Positions 9,101 to 19,449 are shown, numbered from the stretch's first letter. The stretch is DNA of 45,425 nt from Mycobacterium sp. (GCF_019247615.1 NZ_JAFBAT010000174.1:1-45425); one strand, 5' to 3'. The notes: a model not told the origin generated them from the sequence alone. Program-made: numbers and translations.

Positions 9101-9437
9101 CCGCGGGGGCGCCCAACGGTTCGGCTTCCGGCGCGGTGGGGTTGGTTGGGGCCAAGCCGATGCCGGCCAGCCGGGCCAGCCGGGAACGAACCCGGCGCAG
9201 CAGCTGGCCCGTCGCCTTGCGGGTGAACGTCAGCCCCAGCACCTGGCCGGGTTCGGCGTAACCGTTGGCGACCAACCACACCACCCGCGCGGCCATCGTC
9301 TCGGTTTTGCCGGCCCCGGCCCCCGCGATGACCACCAGTGGGCCCGGCGGCGCCGCAATAACCGCGGCCTGCTCTGTCGTGGGCGGGAAAAGCCCTAGCG
9401 CGCAAGCTAATTCGGCCGGGCTGTAGCGGGCCTTCAA
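6120..9437 (-). CDS. adnB: AdnB, helicase-nuclease subunit of the AdnAB end-resection motor
   Basis: A 1105-residue UvrD-like motor plus RecB-type nuclease. Walker A GAGAGKT is at 39-45, motif II is LLDEYQD, motif III region GDPIQSIYGWRGA, motif VI LLYVAITRAE; the C-terminal nuclease has VVDWKTGEPP with the catalytic Asp and Lys. AdnAB is the mycobacterial heterodimer that unwinds and resects double-strand breaks. I place the start at TTG 9437, because TTGA overlaps the adnA stop by 4 nt and the length then matches the known protein (about 1100 aa). The frame remains open to 9575, but that stretch only shadows adnA. It follows adnA in one operon, consistent with 1:1 production. Confidence 0.94.
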   Translation of the reverse strand: MKARYSPAELACALGLFPPTTEQAAVIAAPPGPLVVIAGAGAGKTETMAARVVWLVANGYAEPGQVLGLTFTRKATGQLLRRVRSRLARLAGIGLAPTNPTAPEAEPLGAPAVSTYHAFAGSLLRDYGLLLPVEPDTRLLGDTELWQFAFDVVNGYRGSLRTDKTPALVTSMVLRLWGQLAEHLVDTRQLCDTHVELERLIRALPAGPYQRDSGPGQWLLRLLATQTERAELVPLLDALHERMRAAKVMDFGLQMAYAARLAVAFPQVGRDLRSRYRVVLLDEYQDTGHAQRIALSALFGGGSEVADEGLALTAVGDPIQSIYGWRGASATNLPRFSTDFPRWDGAPAPVLELSTSWRNPPSVLQVANAVSAEARRRSVAVHALRPRPDAPLGTVRCALLADVRAEIEWIADHLAEQYQRAQAAGVSPPTAAVLVRRNADAAPIADALRARGIPVEVVGLAGLLSIPEVADVVAMLRLVADPTAGTAAMRVLSGPRWRLGGRDIAALWRRALALAGQQPDEAALSPESIAMAAGHSGADAACLADAIADPGPAGFYSPAGYRRITTLAGELRGLRRHLGHSLPDLVAEVRRVLGVDCEARATAGVSASWSGVEHLDAFADVVAGYADRAGAATDVSPRAPLASVAGLLAYLDVAEVVENGLPSAPPTVARDRVQILTVHSAKGLEWELVAVAHLSDGIFPSTTSRSTWLTDAGQLPPLLRGDRASEGSLGVPVLDTSAVTNRKQLSDKIFDHRRQLEQRRIDEERRLLYVAITRAEDTLLVSGHHWGSSGVKPRGPSDFLCELKAVVDRSAAAGDPCGVVERWAPPPPDGEPNPLRDSAVEAMWPADPLAARRTDVERGAALVVRAMSADSCAADSRAGETEIDDWAADVDALLAERARSEPAATPALPSQLSVSGLVDLARDPKGAAQRLMRRVPARPDPHALLGNMFHAWVQQFYGADKLFDLGDLPGAADADVGDTPELAELQAAFLESAWAARTPVAIEVPFEMPIGDTMVRGRIDAVFTDPDGDVTVVDWKTGEPPRGAEVRRQAAVQLAVYRLAWAALSGLPESSVRTAFYYVRAGVTVDPGELPDAAALAALSVARAL

Positions 9438-12400
9438 CGCGGTCCCCCCAGTTCCGAATCGACGTGGGCGGGGCAGGATGGCCGCACCGGGCAGTGCGCG
9501 CAGCCGTCGTTGCGCCGGGCGATGAACTGTGGGCCCGCCGTCGCCTCCGCCGCCGCCCGAACCAGGTCGCGCCATTCGTCGCGGGCGCCGGCTGTCATCG
9601 GGTCCTGCTCGCGGACCGTGGCTCCCGCAGCGCCCACCCGGCCGAGGTAAACGAGCCGGCCGCCCCCGGGCTCCTCGGCGGCGCCCAGCAAGCCTTCGTC
9701 CACCGCCAACTGGTACATGGCCAGTTGCGCGTGGTGTTGGGCGTCGTCCTTGCTGACCGGTGTCTTTCCGGTTTTGAGGTCGACGATCACCAGCCGGCCG
9801 GCGCCGTCTCTCTCCAGCCGATCGATCCGGCCGCGCACCCGGATTCGGCCCCCGCCAGGGCGCATGGTTTCGAGAATTCCGTCGACCTCAACCTCGACAC
9901 CGACTTCGGTCAACTGGGTTCGGGACTGCGCCCGCCATTCGACGAACGCGTCAACCATCGCGCGGTGCCGCTCCAACTCGTTCGCGGCATGCCAGTCGGC
10001 TTCGAACGGCAGGTGCTTCCAGGCCCGCTCGAGCCCGGCGCGTAAGTCCGATTCACTTGTGTCGGGTTGTGCGATCAGGGCATGCAACACCGAGCCGACG
10101 GTGGACCGCAGATCGCGTCCGTTGGTGCCGCCGTGTCGTTCGGCCAGCCACCGCAGCGGGCATTCGTTGAGCGCCTGCAGGGTCGACGGGGTCAACGTGA
10201 CGGGGTCGCCGGCTCCTCGCAGCGGCTCGGCTGTGCTGACCGGCAGCAGGCCATGCCAGCCGGCCGGATCGGCGCCAGCCACACCGGCATTCGCCAACCG
10301 AGCCAAATGGTGTGCCGCGCGATCACGAACGGCGTCGTCGACGGCTCCCGCCGGCGCGCACACGACACCGCGGAGCCCGCCCACCAGCGCCGCGGCGGAC
10401 AACACCGGCGGTGCCGAATCAGGTTGCACGGCAACCGGTTCAACCTTCCCAACCGCGGACTGCGCGATCTCGTAGAAGAATGCCGACGGCAGCGCAGCCA
10501 CGCGGCCCGGCCCGTCCGTGTCGCTGTCCACGGCGGTCACCAACAACCGGCGCCGCGCCCGGCCCATCGCCGCCACCAGCAGCCTGCGCTCCTCGGCCAG
10601 CAGCGGCGCCCGCATCGAGGCGTCCTGCGTCACCCCGTCCACGGCGTCGAGCAACCGCTGGGTGGCCAGCACGCCCCCGCGTGGAATTGTGTTGGGCCAC
10701 AACCCTTCCTGCAGCCCGGCGATGACCACGAAATCCCATTCGTGCCCGAGTGCTGCGTGCGCGCTGAGCACCCTGACCTGCTCCGCGTCAGCCATCGGCT
10801 CGGGGTTGGCGGTGGGCAGTCGCAGCCCGGCGACGTGGTCGATCAGTCCGCGCAACGACGCACCGGGCGTGCGTGAGACGTAGAGATCGGTGACGTCGAA
10901 CAAGGCGGTCACCGCCTCCAGGTCCTTGGCCGCCTGGGCGCCCAGGGGGCCGCCGCACTCGATGGCCGTCAGCCAGCGACGCTGCAGCCCCGACCGGTGC
11001 CATGCGGCCCAGAGGGTGTAGCGCGGATCTTTACCTGCGCGATGACAGCGCGCGGCGGCACCCAGCACGGCACGCACCCGCTGCAGTGGGCGCGACCGCG
11101 CTGCGGGGGACGCCGCGTCACCGTTCAGTGCCTCGACCAGGAGATCTCCAATGTCGCGCGGCCCGGGCGCGGTGTTCGTGGGCTGCAGGCTTCGGCCCAG
11201 CTGGCGAAGCGACACCGGGTCGACGCGACCGATGGGACCGGTCAACAATGTCAGCGCCCGGTCGCTGTCCAGCCGGTCGGCGGTGGCCGCCAGGACGGTG
11301 AGCAGCGCCCCGACCGCGGGCTCGCGGGCCAACGGTCCGCTCACCGGGGCTGTCGCCAGCGGAATTCCGGCCGCAGCCAAGGCTCGCGGCAACCGGGCCC
11401 CGACCCGCGGCACCGACCGCACGATGACCGCCATCTGCGACCAGGGCACCCCGTCGATCAGGTGCGCACGCCGCAACGCGTCGGCGATCAGCGCTGCCTC
11501 CGCATGAGCCGAAGCGGCCAGGCGCACCGCGACCGATCCCTCCTCTCCGGTGCCGTCAATGTGCCTGCCGCCGTTGCCACCCGGCAATCGCAGCGCGACG
11601 CGGCTGACCGCCCGTGCGACGGCCGGCGCACACCGGTGCGACGTCGTCAGCATCACCGAGGGCGAGTCACCGGCGAGCAACCCGGAGGCGTCGCCGCCCC
11701 GGAAACCGAACACCGCTTGGTGCGGGTCCCCCGCGACCAGGGTCGCGTCAGTGCCTGCGGCCAGCACCCGAGCCAGGCGCGCCGCTTGCGGGTCGAGCTG
11801 CTGGGCGTCGTCGATCAGCAAGACGCGGACGCGGGCGCGTTCCGCCGCCAGCAGCTCCGGGTCGACCGCGAACGCCTCCAGCGCGGCACCCACGAGTTCG
11901 GCGGCACCCAACGCCCGCGTCGTCGTGTGCGGCGCCCCCGTGCCGACGGCAGCCCGGAGCAACATCACCTGCTCGTACTGGCGCGCGAACCGACCGGCGG
12001 CGGCCCATTCCGCACGCCCCCGCCGACGGCCCAACCGCTCGAGTTCCTGGGGGTCGACGCCGCGTTCGGCGCAGCGCGCCAAGAGGTTCCGCAGTTCGTT
12101 GGCGAAGCCGGCGGTGCTCAGGGCGGGCCACAGGTGGGGCGGCCATCCGCTGGCCGCGCACGGTCCGTCTTCGAGGTCGCCGGCCAGCAGCTCCCGGATG
12201 ATCGCGTCCTGTTCGGCGCTGGTGACCAGCCGCGGGGCGGCATCGCCGGCACGCTCTGCGGCCCGCCGCAGGACGGCGTACGCGTAGCTGTGCACGGTGC
12301 GCACCACGGGCTCGCGAACGGCGGATCGGCCGGAATCAGCCGGAACCGAGCGCAGCAACGCGCTCGTCAAGGCGGTGCGCGCGCGCATACCGATCCGACC

Positions 12401-12574
12401 CGAACCGGAAAGCAGCAGAACGGATTCCGGCTCCGCGCCGGCACCGATTCGGGCGATCGCGGCGTCGATCAGCAGGCTGCTCTTGCCGGTGCCCGGGCCG
12501 CCCAGCACACGCACCAGGCCGCGCAGGTCCGGCGCCAGGACGGCCCGCGCCTCCAGATCCCAGGAGTGTGACAT
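9434..12574 (-). CDS. adnA: AdnA, helicase-nuclease subunit of AdnAB with iron-sulfur nuclease domain
   Basis: 1046 residues from ATG 12574; a TTG four codons upstream (12586) is the alternative. The N-terminal motor has Walker A GGPGTGKS (25-32), motif II LLIDDAQQLDP, GDPHQAVFGFRGG, and a late motif LLVAAMGRAR. The nuclease has VIVDLKTGK. A cysteine in NECPLRW together with the C-terminal CAHCPVRPSC provides the AddB-like pattern for a 4Fe-4S cluster, which is established for AdnA. With AdnB it resects DNA ends and processes breaks in the cytosol. The operon begins here, since the next gene upstream is divergent. No strong Shine-Dalgarno is seen at either start. Confidence 0.94.
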   Translation of the reverse strand: MSHSWDLEARAVLAPDLRGLVRVLGGPGTGKSSLLIDAAIARIGAGAEPESVLLLSGSGRIGMRARTALTSALLRSVPADSGRSAVREPVVRTVHSYAYAVLRRAAERAGDAAPRLVTSAEQDAIIRELLAGDLEDGPCAASGWPPHLWPALSTAGFANELRNLLARCAERGVDPQELERLGRRRGRAEWAAAGRFARQYEQVMLLRAAVGTGAPHTTTRALGAAELVGAALEAFAVDPELLAAERARVRVLLIDDAQQLDPQAARLARVLAAGTDATLVAGDPHQAVFGFRGGDASGLLAGDSPSVMLTTSHRCAPAVARAVSRVALRLPGGNGGRHIDGTGEEGSVAVRLAASAHAEAALIADALRRAHLIDGVPWSQMAVIVRSVPRVGARLPRALAAAGIPLATAPVSGPLAREPAVGALLTVLAATADRLDSDRALTLLTGPIGRVDPVSLRQLGRSLQPTNTAPGPRDIGDLLVEALNGDAASPAARSRPLQRVRAVLGAAARCHRAGKDPRYTLWAAWHRSGLQRRWLTAIECGGPLGAQAAKDLEAVTALFDVTDLYVSRTPGASLRGLIDHVAGLRLPTANPEPMADAEQVRVLSAHAALGHEWDFVVIAGLQEGLWPNTIPRGGVLATQRLLDAVDGVTQDASMRAPLLAEERRLLVAAMGRARRRLLVTAVDSDTDGPGRVAALPSAFFYEIAQSAVGKVEPVAVQPDSAPPVLSAAALVGGLRGVVCAPAGAVDDAVRDRAAHHLARLANAGVAGADPAGWHGLLPVSTAEPLRGAGDPVTLTPSTLQALNECPLRWLAERHGGTNGRDLRSTVGSVLHALIAQPDTSESDLRAGLERAWKHLPFEADWHAANELERHRAMVDAFVEWRAQSRTQLTEVGVEVEVDGILETMRPGGGRIRVRGRIDRLERDGAGRLVIVDLKTGKTPVSKDDAQHHAQLAMYQLAVDEGLLGAAEEPGGGRLVYLGRVGAAGATVREQDPMTAGARDEWRDLVRAAAEATAGPQFIARRNDGCAHCPVRPSCPAHVDSELGGPR

Positions 12575-12719
12575 GGCTGCATGCAATCACTAGGGTCTGA
12601 CATCGGACCGTTGCAGCCCGTCCGGGCAAGCGGCCATCGGACCCGGATACTGGATGAGGGAACGCCGAAACACCCGGGGCAACGCCGGGCGGTTAAGCAG
12701 TTAAGGAGGAATTGGAGTC

Positions 12720-12926
12720 GTGAACGACGTCGAGGGTGTCGGCCCGGATGACGGGGTGCCCGAAGCGGACGCGGTGGAACAACTGCTGGCGATCGATTCC
12801 GAGGAGGCCGGCTTGGACACCGAGTATCTGAACGCCGACGCCGCGGATCGCGATGCCAATGAAGCCGACGTGATCGAGCAGGCGTTCATCGTCCCGGCCG
12901 ACGACGAGTGGGGCGACGATCACTGA
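12720..12926 (+). CDS. Small acidic conserved hypothetical protein
   Basis: 68 codons from GTG 12720, preceded by AAGGAGGA at 8-10 nt, an excellent ribosome-binding site. The product is strongly acidic (many Asp/Glu, almost no Lys/Arg) with no cysteine, membrane segment or recognised domain. It lies 22 nt before lipV on the same strand and is probably co-transcribed with it and the ATL gene. A short gene occupies this place in the M. tuberculosis map as I recall. Function unknown; it could be a small partner of AdnAB or LipV, but nothing shows this. The 145 nt upstream separates it from divergent adnA and should hold both promoters. Confidence 0.72.
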   Translation: MNDVEGVGPDDGVPEADAVEQLLAIDSEEAGLDTEYLNADAADRDANEADVIEQAFIVPADDEWGDDH

Positions 12927-12948
12927 ACCCGGCACGGAATCGGGGAAC

Positions 12949-13737
12949 GTGGTGAGCGCCGACGTTCACGTGCACCGCTACGGTCCGGCCGGTCCGGTAC
13001 GGGTGCTTGCCATTCATGGGCTGACCGGCTACGGGGGGCGCTGGCGACAGCTGGCGGGCCACTTGCCCGAAATCGCCATCGCCGCGCCGGATTTGCTGGG
13101 CCACGGCAGGTCATCGTGGGCGGCGCCGTGGACCATTGACACCAACGCCACGGCGCTGGCGAGACTGCTCGACGACGAGGCCGACACACCGGTGCTGGTG
13201 GTCGGCCACTCGTTTGGCGGCGCGCTCGCATTGCACCTGGCCGCCGTTCGCCCGGACCTGGTGGCGGCGCTGCTGCTCCTCGATCCGGCGGTCGGGTTGG
13301 ACGGCACGTGGATGCGCGAGATCGCCGACGGGATGTTCTCCTCCCCCGACTACCCGAACCCCGAGCAGGCCCGCGCGGAGAAGGCGACCGGTTCCTGGGC
13401 GGACGTCGAGGCGGGGCTGCTCGAGACCGAGATCGCCGAACACCTCGTCAGGCTCCCGGGCGGGCGGTACCGATGGCGTGTCAGCATGCCGGCCATGATG
13501 TCCTACTGGAGTGAGCTGGCACGCGATATCGTGTTCCCGCCACCCGGAACGGCGACGACGCTGGTGCGGGCGAAGCAGACTTCGCCGCCCTATGTCAGCA
13601 ACGAACTGATCGACGGGCTGCGCGAGCGCCTCGGACGCGATTTCGCGCTGGTGGACTACGACTGCAACCACATGGTGCCCCATGCCAGGCCCACGGAAGT
13701 AGCGGAACTTGTCCGCGAGCTGTTGACGAACCACTGA
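12949..13737 (+). CDS. lipV: LipV-like alpha/beta hydrolase (lipase/esterase)
   Basis: 262 residues with an alpha/beta-hydrolase fold. The oxyanion region is HGLTGYGGRW (about 23-32), the nucleophile elbow is GHSFGG with S88, and the C-terminal catalytic His lies in DCNHMVPH. It matches the lipV position between adnA and the ATL gene. Mycobacterial LipV hydrolyses short acyl esters in vitro; the natural substrate is unknown. Two GTG codons in a row (12949, 12952) can serve as the start; the Shine-Dalgarno is weak, and coupling with the upstream small gene is possible. It ends 2 nt before the next gene, so the three genes form one operon. Confidence 0.88.
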   Translation: MVSADVHVHRYGPAGPVRVLAIHGLTGYGGRWRQLAGHLPEIAIAAPDLLGHGRSSWAAPWTIDTNATALARLLDDEADTPVLVVGHSFGGALALHLAAVRPDLVAALLLLDPAVGLDGTWMREIADGMFSSPDYPNPEQARAEKATGSWADVEAGLLETEIAEHLVRLPGGRYRWRVSMPAMMSYWSELARDIVFPPPGTATTLVRAKQTSPPYVSNELIDGLRERLGRDFALVDYDCNHMVPHARPTEVAELVRELLTNH

Positions 13738-13739
13738 CC

Positions 13740-14048
13740 GTGGCGCCGGTGACCGACGAGCAAGTAGAACTGGTACGTTCGCTGGTCGCTTCGATCCCGT
13801 CCGGGAACGTCGTCACCTACGGCGACATCGCCCGTGCCGCTGGGCTTTCCAGTCCGCGTATCGTCGGATGGATCATGCGGACCGACTCCTCGGACTTGCC
13901 CTGGCACCGCGTCATCACCGCCTCCGGGCGGCCCGCGCGGCACCTGACCACCCGGCAGCTGGAGTTGCTCCGCGCCGAAGGCGTGCTGGCCGTCGACGGA
14001 AGGATCGCGCTGGGCGAAGTTCGCTACGAGTTCCCGCTCCGCGGTTAG
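13740..14048 (+). CDS. Alkyltransferase-like (ATL) DNA-damage recognition protein
   Basis: A 102-residue protein with the fold of the O6-alkylguanine-DNA alkyltransferase C-terminal domain: helix-turn-helix SSPRIVGWIMR and active-site loop LPWHRVI (53-59). The reactive Cys of MGMT/Ogt (PCHR) is replaced by Trp55, the hallmark of ATL proteins. These bind O6-alkylguanine, flip it and hand the lesion to nucleotide excision repair rather than removing the alkyl group. Starts at GTG 13740, 2 nt after lipV. Databases often name it a DNA methyltransferase, which is misleading. Converges with the next gene with a 4-nt overlap of stop codons. Confidence 0.9.
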   Translation: MAPVTDEQVELVRSLVASIPSGNVVTYGDIARAAGLSSPRIVGWIMRTDSSDLPWHRVITASGRPARHLTTRQLELLRAEGVLAVDGRIALGEVRYEFPLRG

Positions 14049-14899
14049 AGCACCAGACGGATCAGCGCGGCGGTCCGAGCCAGGCCGGGGAATGCCTCGG
14101 CCGTCGACCGCGGGTGCAGCGCGTGGACGGCCAGCCGAAACATCAACGCCCGCAATAACATCTGCGGCCATTCGGGCAGCGCATTCCAGCGCTCGATGAG
14201 GCCGTCATCGGCGTCGCCCCAGGACAGCGCGTCGACGACGACCACCCCCGCGGCCCACGAAGCCGGCCGCCAGTAGGGCGTGATGTCGGTGATCCCGGGG
14301 GCCGCGGTGCCGATGAAAAGCACTGTGCCGTAAAGGTCTCCGTGCACCAGCTGGTTGGGACTCCTGGTCGGCCGGCGCAAGGTGGCGAGCTGGTTGATCA
14401 ACTCGATGGATCGCTCGGCATCGGCCGACGGCGGGGCCGTCCGCGCGCCCGGCGGCACCGACTGCAATGGCCGCTCCTCCCAGGCGGCGCGGTCGGCGGC
14501 GATGAAAACATCGACTTCGCCCCAGGGCGCCGTGGGCCCCTGTGTCAGGAAGCGTGGCCGCTCCAATTTGCCGGTCGCCTCGTGCAGCCGGACCGCCGCC
14601 GACACGACTTCGTCATGACGGGGTTCCGGCGTGCCTGCGACGAAGGTGTCCGCCCGCCAGCCGGAAACCACGTATCGGCCGTCGGTCGAGCGAACCGGCC
14701 GGGCCAACCGGACCCCGTCCACGAACAACGTCTCCCGCACGCGGGCCGACCACGCGGCCCGGGCATGGTCGGCGACGATCGACAGGACGACTTCGCCGCA
14801 TCGCCAGCCGCCCTCCCAGTTGCTGCCCAGGGCAATGGGCTGCACGCCGGTCAAGCCGAACGCCGCCAGCACATGGTCCGGCGGTGGCTCGACTGTCAC
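14045..14899 (-). CDS. Actinobacterial TIGR02569-type phosphotransferase-like protein (Rv3205c-like)
   Basis: 284 residues. The centre has a kinase-like LVHGDLYGTVLF (catalytic HGD) followed by a WRPASWAAGVVVVDALSWGDAD segment in place of the usual D-x-D metal loop. This is the aminoglycoside-phosphotransferase-like fold as found in the actinobacterial family TIGR02569, for which no substrate is known to me. No signal peptide or membrane segment is seen, so it is probably cytosolic. It lies downstream of moeZ on the same strand, with a repeat-filled 111-nt gap. Family placement is from motif and synteny memory. Confidence 0.82.
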   Translation of the reverse strand: MTVEPPPDHVLAAFGLTGVQPIALGSNWEGGWRCGEVVLSIVADHARAAWSARVRETLFVDGVRLARPVRSTDGRYVVSGWRADTFVAGTPEPRHDEVVSAAVRLHEATGKLERPRFLTQGPTAPWGEVDVFIAADRAAWEERPLQSVPPGARTAPPSADAERSIELINQLATLRRPTRSPNQLVHGDLYGTVLFIGTAAPGITDITPYWRPASWAAGVVVVDALSWGDADDGLIERWNALPEWPQMLLRALMFRLAVHALHPRSTAEAFPGLARTAALIRLVL

Positions 14900-14924
14900 A
14901 CCGGTAGCCTAAACGAGCCCACCA

Positions 14925-15009
14925 GCGGCGACCGCAAGCGCGGCGAAGCCGGGCGCGGCGCGGCATAGCCGGGCGCGGCGCGGCATAGCCGGGCGCGGCG
15001 GGTCGCCGC
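14925..15009 (+). repeat. Expanded GC-rich palindromic repeat between moeZ and its downstream neighbour
   Basis: GCGGCGACC (14925-14933) and GGTCGCCGC (15001-15009) are perfect 9-bp terminal inverted repeats. Between them the 20-nt unit at 14941-14960 is repeated at 14961-14980 and 14981-15000, the last two identical. The ends and interior match the 45-bp cores in nudC, with two extra 20-nt units. It starts 1 nt past the moeZ stop codon. Confidence 0.85.
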
Positions 15010-15010
15010 G

Positions 15011-16198
15011 TCAGTACATCACCATGTCGGGCTGCACCTGTTGGGCCCATGCCTCGATGCCGCCCTGCAAATGAACGGCGTCGGAGAAACCGGCCTTCTT
15101 CACCGCGGCCAGCGCCTCGGCCGAACGCACGCCCGTCTTGCAGTAGAGCACCGCCTTGCGGTCGTGTGGCAGCTGCGCCAGGCCCTCGCCGGAACTGATC
15201 AACGAGTTCGGGATCAGCTGGGCGCCGTCGATGTGGTTGATGTCCCACTCCACAGGCTCGCGAACGTCGATCAGGGCCAGCTTCTTGCCGGAGTCCAGCA
15301 ACTCCCGCAACTCCCGCGGGGTGATGGTCGAGCCCATCGTCGCCTCGGCGGCGGCTTCGGACACCGCACCGCAGAATCGCTCGTAGTCGATCAGTTCGGT
15401 GATCCTCGGTGTCGACGGGTCCTTGCGGATCTTGATCGTGCGGTACGTCATCTCCAGCGCGTCGTAGATCAGCAACCGACCGAGCAGCGGTTCGCCGATC
15501 CCGGTGATGAGCTTGATCGCCTCGGTGCCCATCACCGAAGCGATGGAGGCGCAGGTTATCCCCAGCACGCCACCCTCCGCGCAGGACGGCACCAGCCCGG
15601 GCGGCGGCGGCTCCGGATACAGGTCGCGGTAGTTCAGGCCGCTCCCATCCGGGGCGTCCTCCCAGAACACCGACACCTGGCCCTCGAATCGATAGATGGA
15701 TCCCCACACATACGGCTTTGCAGCCAGCACCGCGGCGTCGTTGACCAGATAGCGGGTGGCGAAGTTGTCGGTGCCGTCAATGATCAAGTCGTATTCACCG
15801 AACAGCTCGACGGCGTTGCCGGGCTCCAGCCGGAACTCGTGCAGTCGCACCTGGACCAACGGGTTGATGGCCAGGATCGAGTCGCGCGCCGACTGGGCCT
15901 TGGACCGTCCGACGTCAGCCACGCCATGGATGATCTGACGCTGCAGGTTCGACTCGTCGACGACGTCGAAGTCCACGATGCCGATGGTGCCGACGCCCGC
16001 GGCCGCCAGGTAGAGCAACGCGGGTGCGCCCAGCCCCCCGGCGCCGATGACCAGCACCCGGGCGTTCTTGAGCCGCTTCTGACCGTCGACCCCGAGGTCG
16101 GGAATGATCAGATGGCGGCTATAGCGGGCCACCTCATCGCGACTCAGCTCGGGCGCGGGCTCGACCAGTGGCCGCAATGATGTCTGGGGCGTCGACAC
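15011..16198 (-). CDS. moeZ: MoeZ/MoeB1, E1-like adenylyltransferase fused to a rhodanese domain
   Basis: 395 residues: an E1-like ThiF/MoeB domain at about 18-270 with nucleotide-binding VIGAGGLGAP, an arginine-rich adenylation region and DGTDNFATR, then a rhodanese domain at about 290-390 with active-site loop LYCKTGVRS. In M. tuberculosis this protein adenylates and sulfurates ubiquitin-like carriers such as CysO and MoaD, feeding cysteine and molybdenum cofactor synthesis. The zinc-binding CxxC pairs of MoeB are not evident in the adenylation domain, as is usual for MoeZ. GTG 16198 is preceded by AGGAG. A repeat follows its stop directly. Confidence 0.94.
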   Translation of the reverse strand: MSTPQTSLRPLVEPAPELSRDEVARYSRHLIIPDLGVDGQKRLKNARVLVIGAGGLGAPALLYLAAAGVGTIGIVDFDVVDESNLQRQIIHGVADVGRSKAQSARDSILAINPLVQVRLHEFRLEPGNAVELFGEYDLIIDGTDNFATRYLVNDAAVLAAKPYVWGSIYRFEGQVSVFWEDAPDGSGLNYRDLYPEPPPPGLVPSCAEGGVLGITCASIASVMGTEAIKLITGIGEPLLGRLLIYDALEMTYRTIKIRKDPSTPRITELIDYERFCGAVSEAAAEATMGSTITPRELRELLDSGKKLALIDVREPVEWDINHIDGAQLIPNSLISSGEGLAQLPHDRKAVLYCKTGVRSAEALAAVKKAGFSDAVHLQGGIEAWAQQVQPDMVMY

Positions 16199-16313
16199 CG
16201 AACATCTCCTCGGTAGCTTTCGTCGGCTCTATCCATCACAACAGTTGCCGGCATCAACGGCAAACATCCGCGGTTACTTCCCCTGCCCGGCCTGCAGCAG
16301 CTGCTCGCGAGCT

Positions 16314-18492
<2,179 letters not shown>

Positions 18493-18679
18493 GGGTGGCC
18501 CCTTCCGTTGGCTTCGAAGTCGTCAGGCGTGTCAGCAGCAGGCTAGTGGACGCGGAGGGCTCCGGTGGTTCGCGGTCCGCGAAACGGGCGGCGGGACGGT
18601 AACGATTGGCTCCCAACTGAGCCAAGATGCCGCTGGCCACCGAGTGCTCATCGTTCACGTCAGTAACATCGGCACCATT

Positions 18680-19396
18680 ATGAACATGGTCACCGATCGC
18701 ATCGGCCGGGTCCATGACTACCCCGACGACGACGAGCTTTACGGCGGAGCCGACGACGAGGACGGCTACGGCGAATCCACCTGGGCGCCCGAGGGCCGGT
18801 GGCGGCCCGCCGCCGCAATCATGGGCGTCGTGGTGGCCCTCGGCGCCATCGCCACCGCCGTGATCATCAACAGCGGCGACAGCGCAACGACGAAGGCGAC
18901 TGTCGGGCCACCGGCTCCCCTGACGTCCGCTCCTTCCGCGCCCCGGACGTCCGCCACACCCAGCGCCCCTCCCAGCGCGTCTCCCAGCCCGGTACCCAGC
19001 GCCACGCGCGCGCCACAGTTACCGCCCGAGACCGTTACCACCGTGACCCCGCCAAGCACGCAGCCCACGTTGCCGCCGAGCGCCGCGCCCGCGCCGACGA
19101 CCTCGCCACCTTCGCCACTGCTGAATCCGCGCACCGTCGTCTACACCGTTGCGGGGACCAAACAGCTCCTGGACCTGGTCAACGTGGTGTACACCGACGC
19201 CCGGGGCTACCCGCAGACCGAGTTCAACGTCTCTCTGCCGTGGTCGAAGGTCGTTGTCCTGAACCCCGGCGTCCAGACCGAGTCGGTGGTCGCAACCAGT
19301 TTCTACGGCCGGCTCAACTGCGCGATCGTCAATGCCGCCGGCCAGACGGTACGGGCATCGACCAACAACGGAGCCCTGGCGACCTGCACGCGGTGA
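18680..19396 (+). CDS. MmpS-like single-pass membrane protein with Pro/Ser/Thr-rich stalk (Rv3209-like)
   Basis: 238 residues from ATG 18680 (ATG 18686 also possible). An acidic cytosolic N-terminus (about 10-35) precedes one transmembrane helix (about 43-63), a Pro/Ser/Thr/Ala-rich stalk (about 70-135) that crosses the cell wall, and a C-terminal beta domain (about 140-238). That domain (VVYTVAGTK ... LPWSKVVV ... CAIVNAAGQ ... C) resembles the periplasmic domain of MmpS proteins, including the two-cysteine spacing. No MmpL transporter is adjacent, so a role as a stand-alone envelope protein is likelier. The stalk length appears greater than in M. tuberculosis (186 aa recalled). Confidence 0.8.
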   Translation: MNMVTDRIGRVHDYPDDDELYGGADDEDGYGESTWAPEGRWRPAAAIMGVVVALGAIATAVIINSGDSATTKATVGPPAPLTSAPSAPRTSATPSAPPSASPSPVPSATRAPQLPPETVTTVTPPSTQPTLPPSAAPAPTTSPPSPLLNPRTVVYTVAGTKQLLDLVNVVYTDARGYPQTEFNVSLPWSKVVVLNPGVQTESVVATSFYGRLNCAIVNAAGQTVRASTNNGALATCTR

Positions 19397-19449
19397 CCGG
19401 ATAGCCCGATATCGGTTCAGCCCGATATGCGTTCAGCGCCGACATCGGT

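Noticed and set aside
10997..12571. 524-codon open frame on the plus strand across adnA
   Set aside because: Shadow of adnA; low-complexity Arg/Gly/Gln composition and no recognisable domain.
14941..15000. CRISPR-like array from three 20-bp repeats
   Set aside because: The repeats are contiguous with no spacers and belong to a palindromic intergenic element; no cas genes occur in the window.
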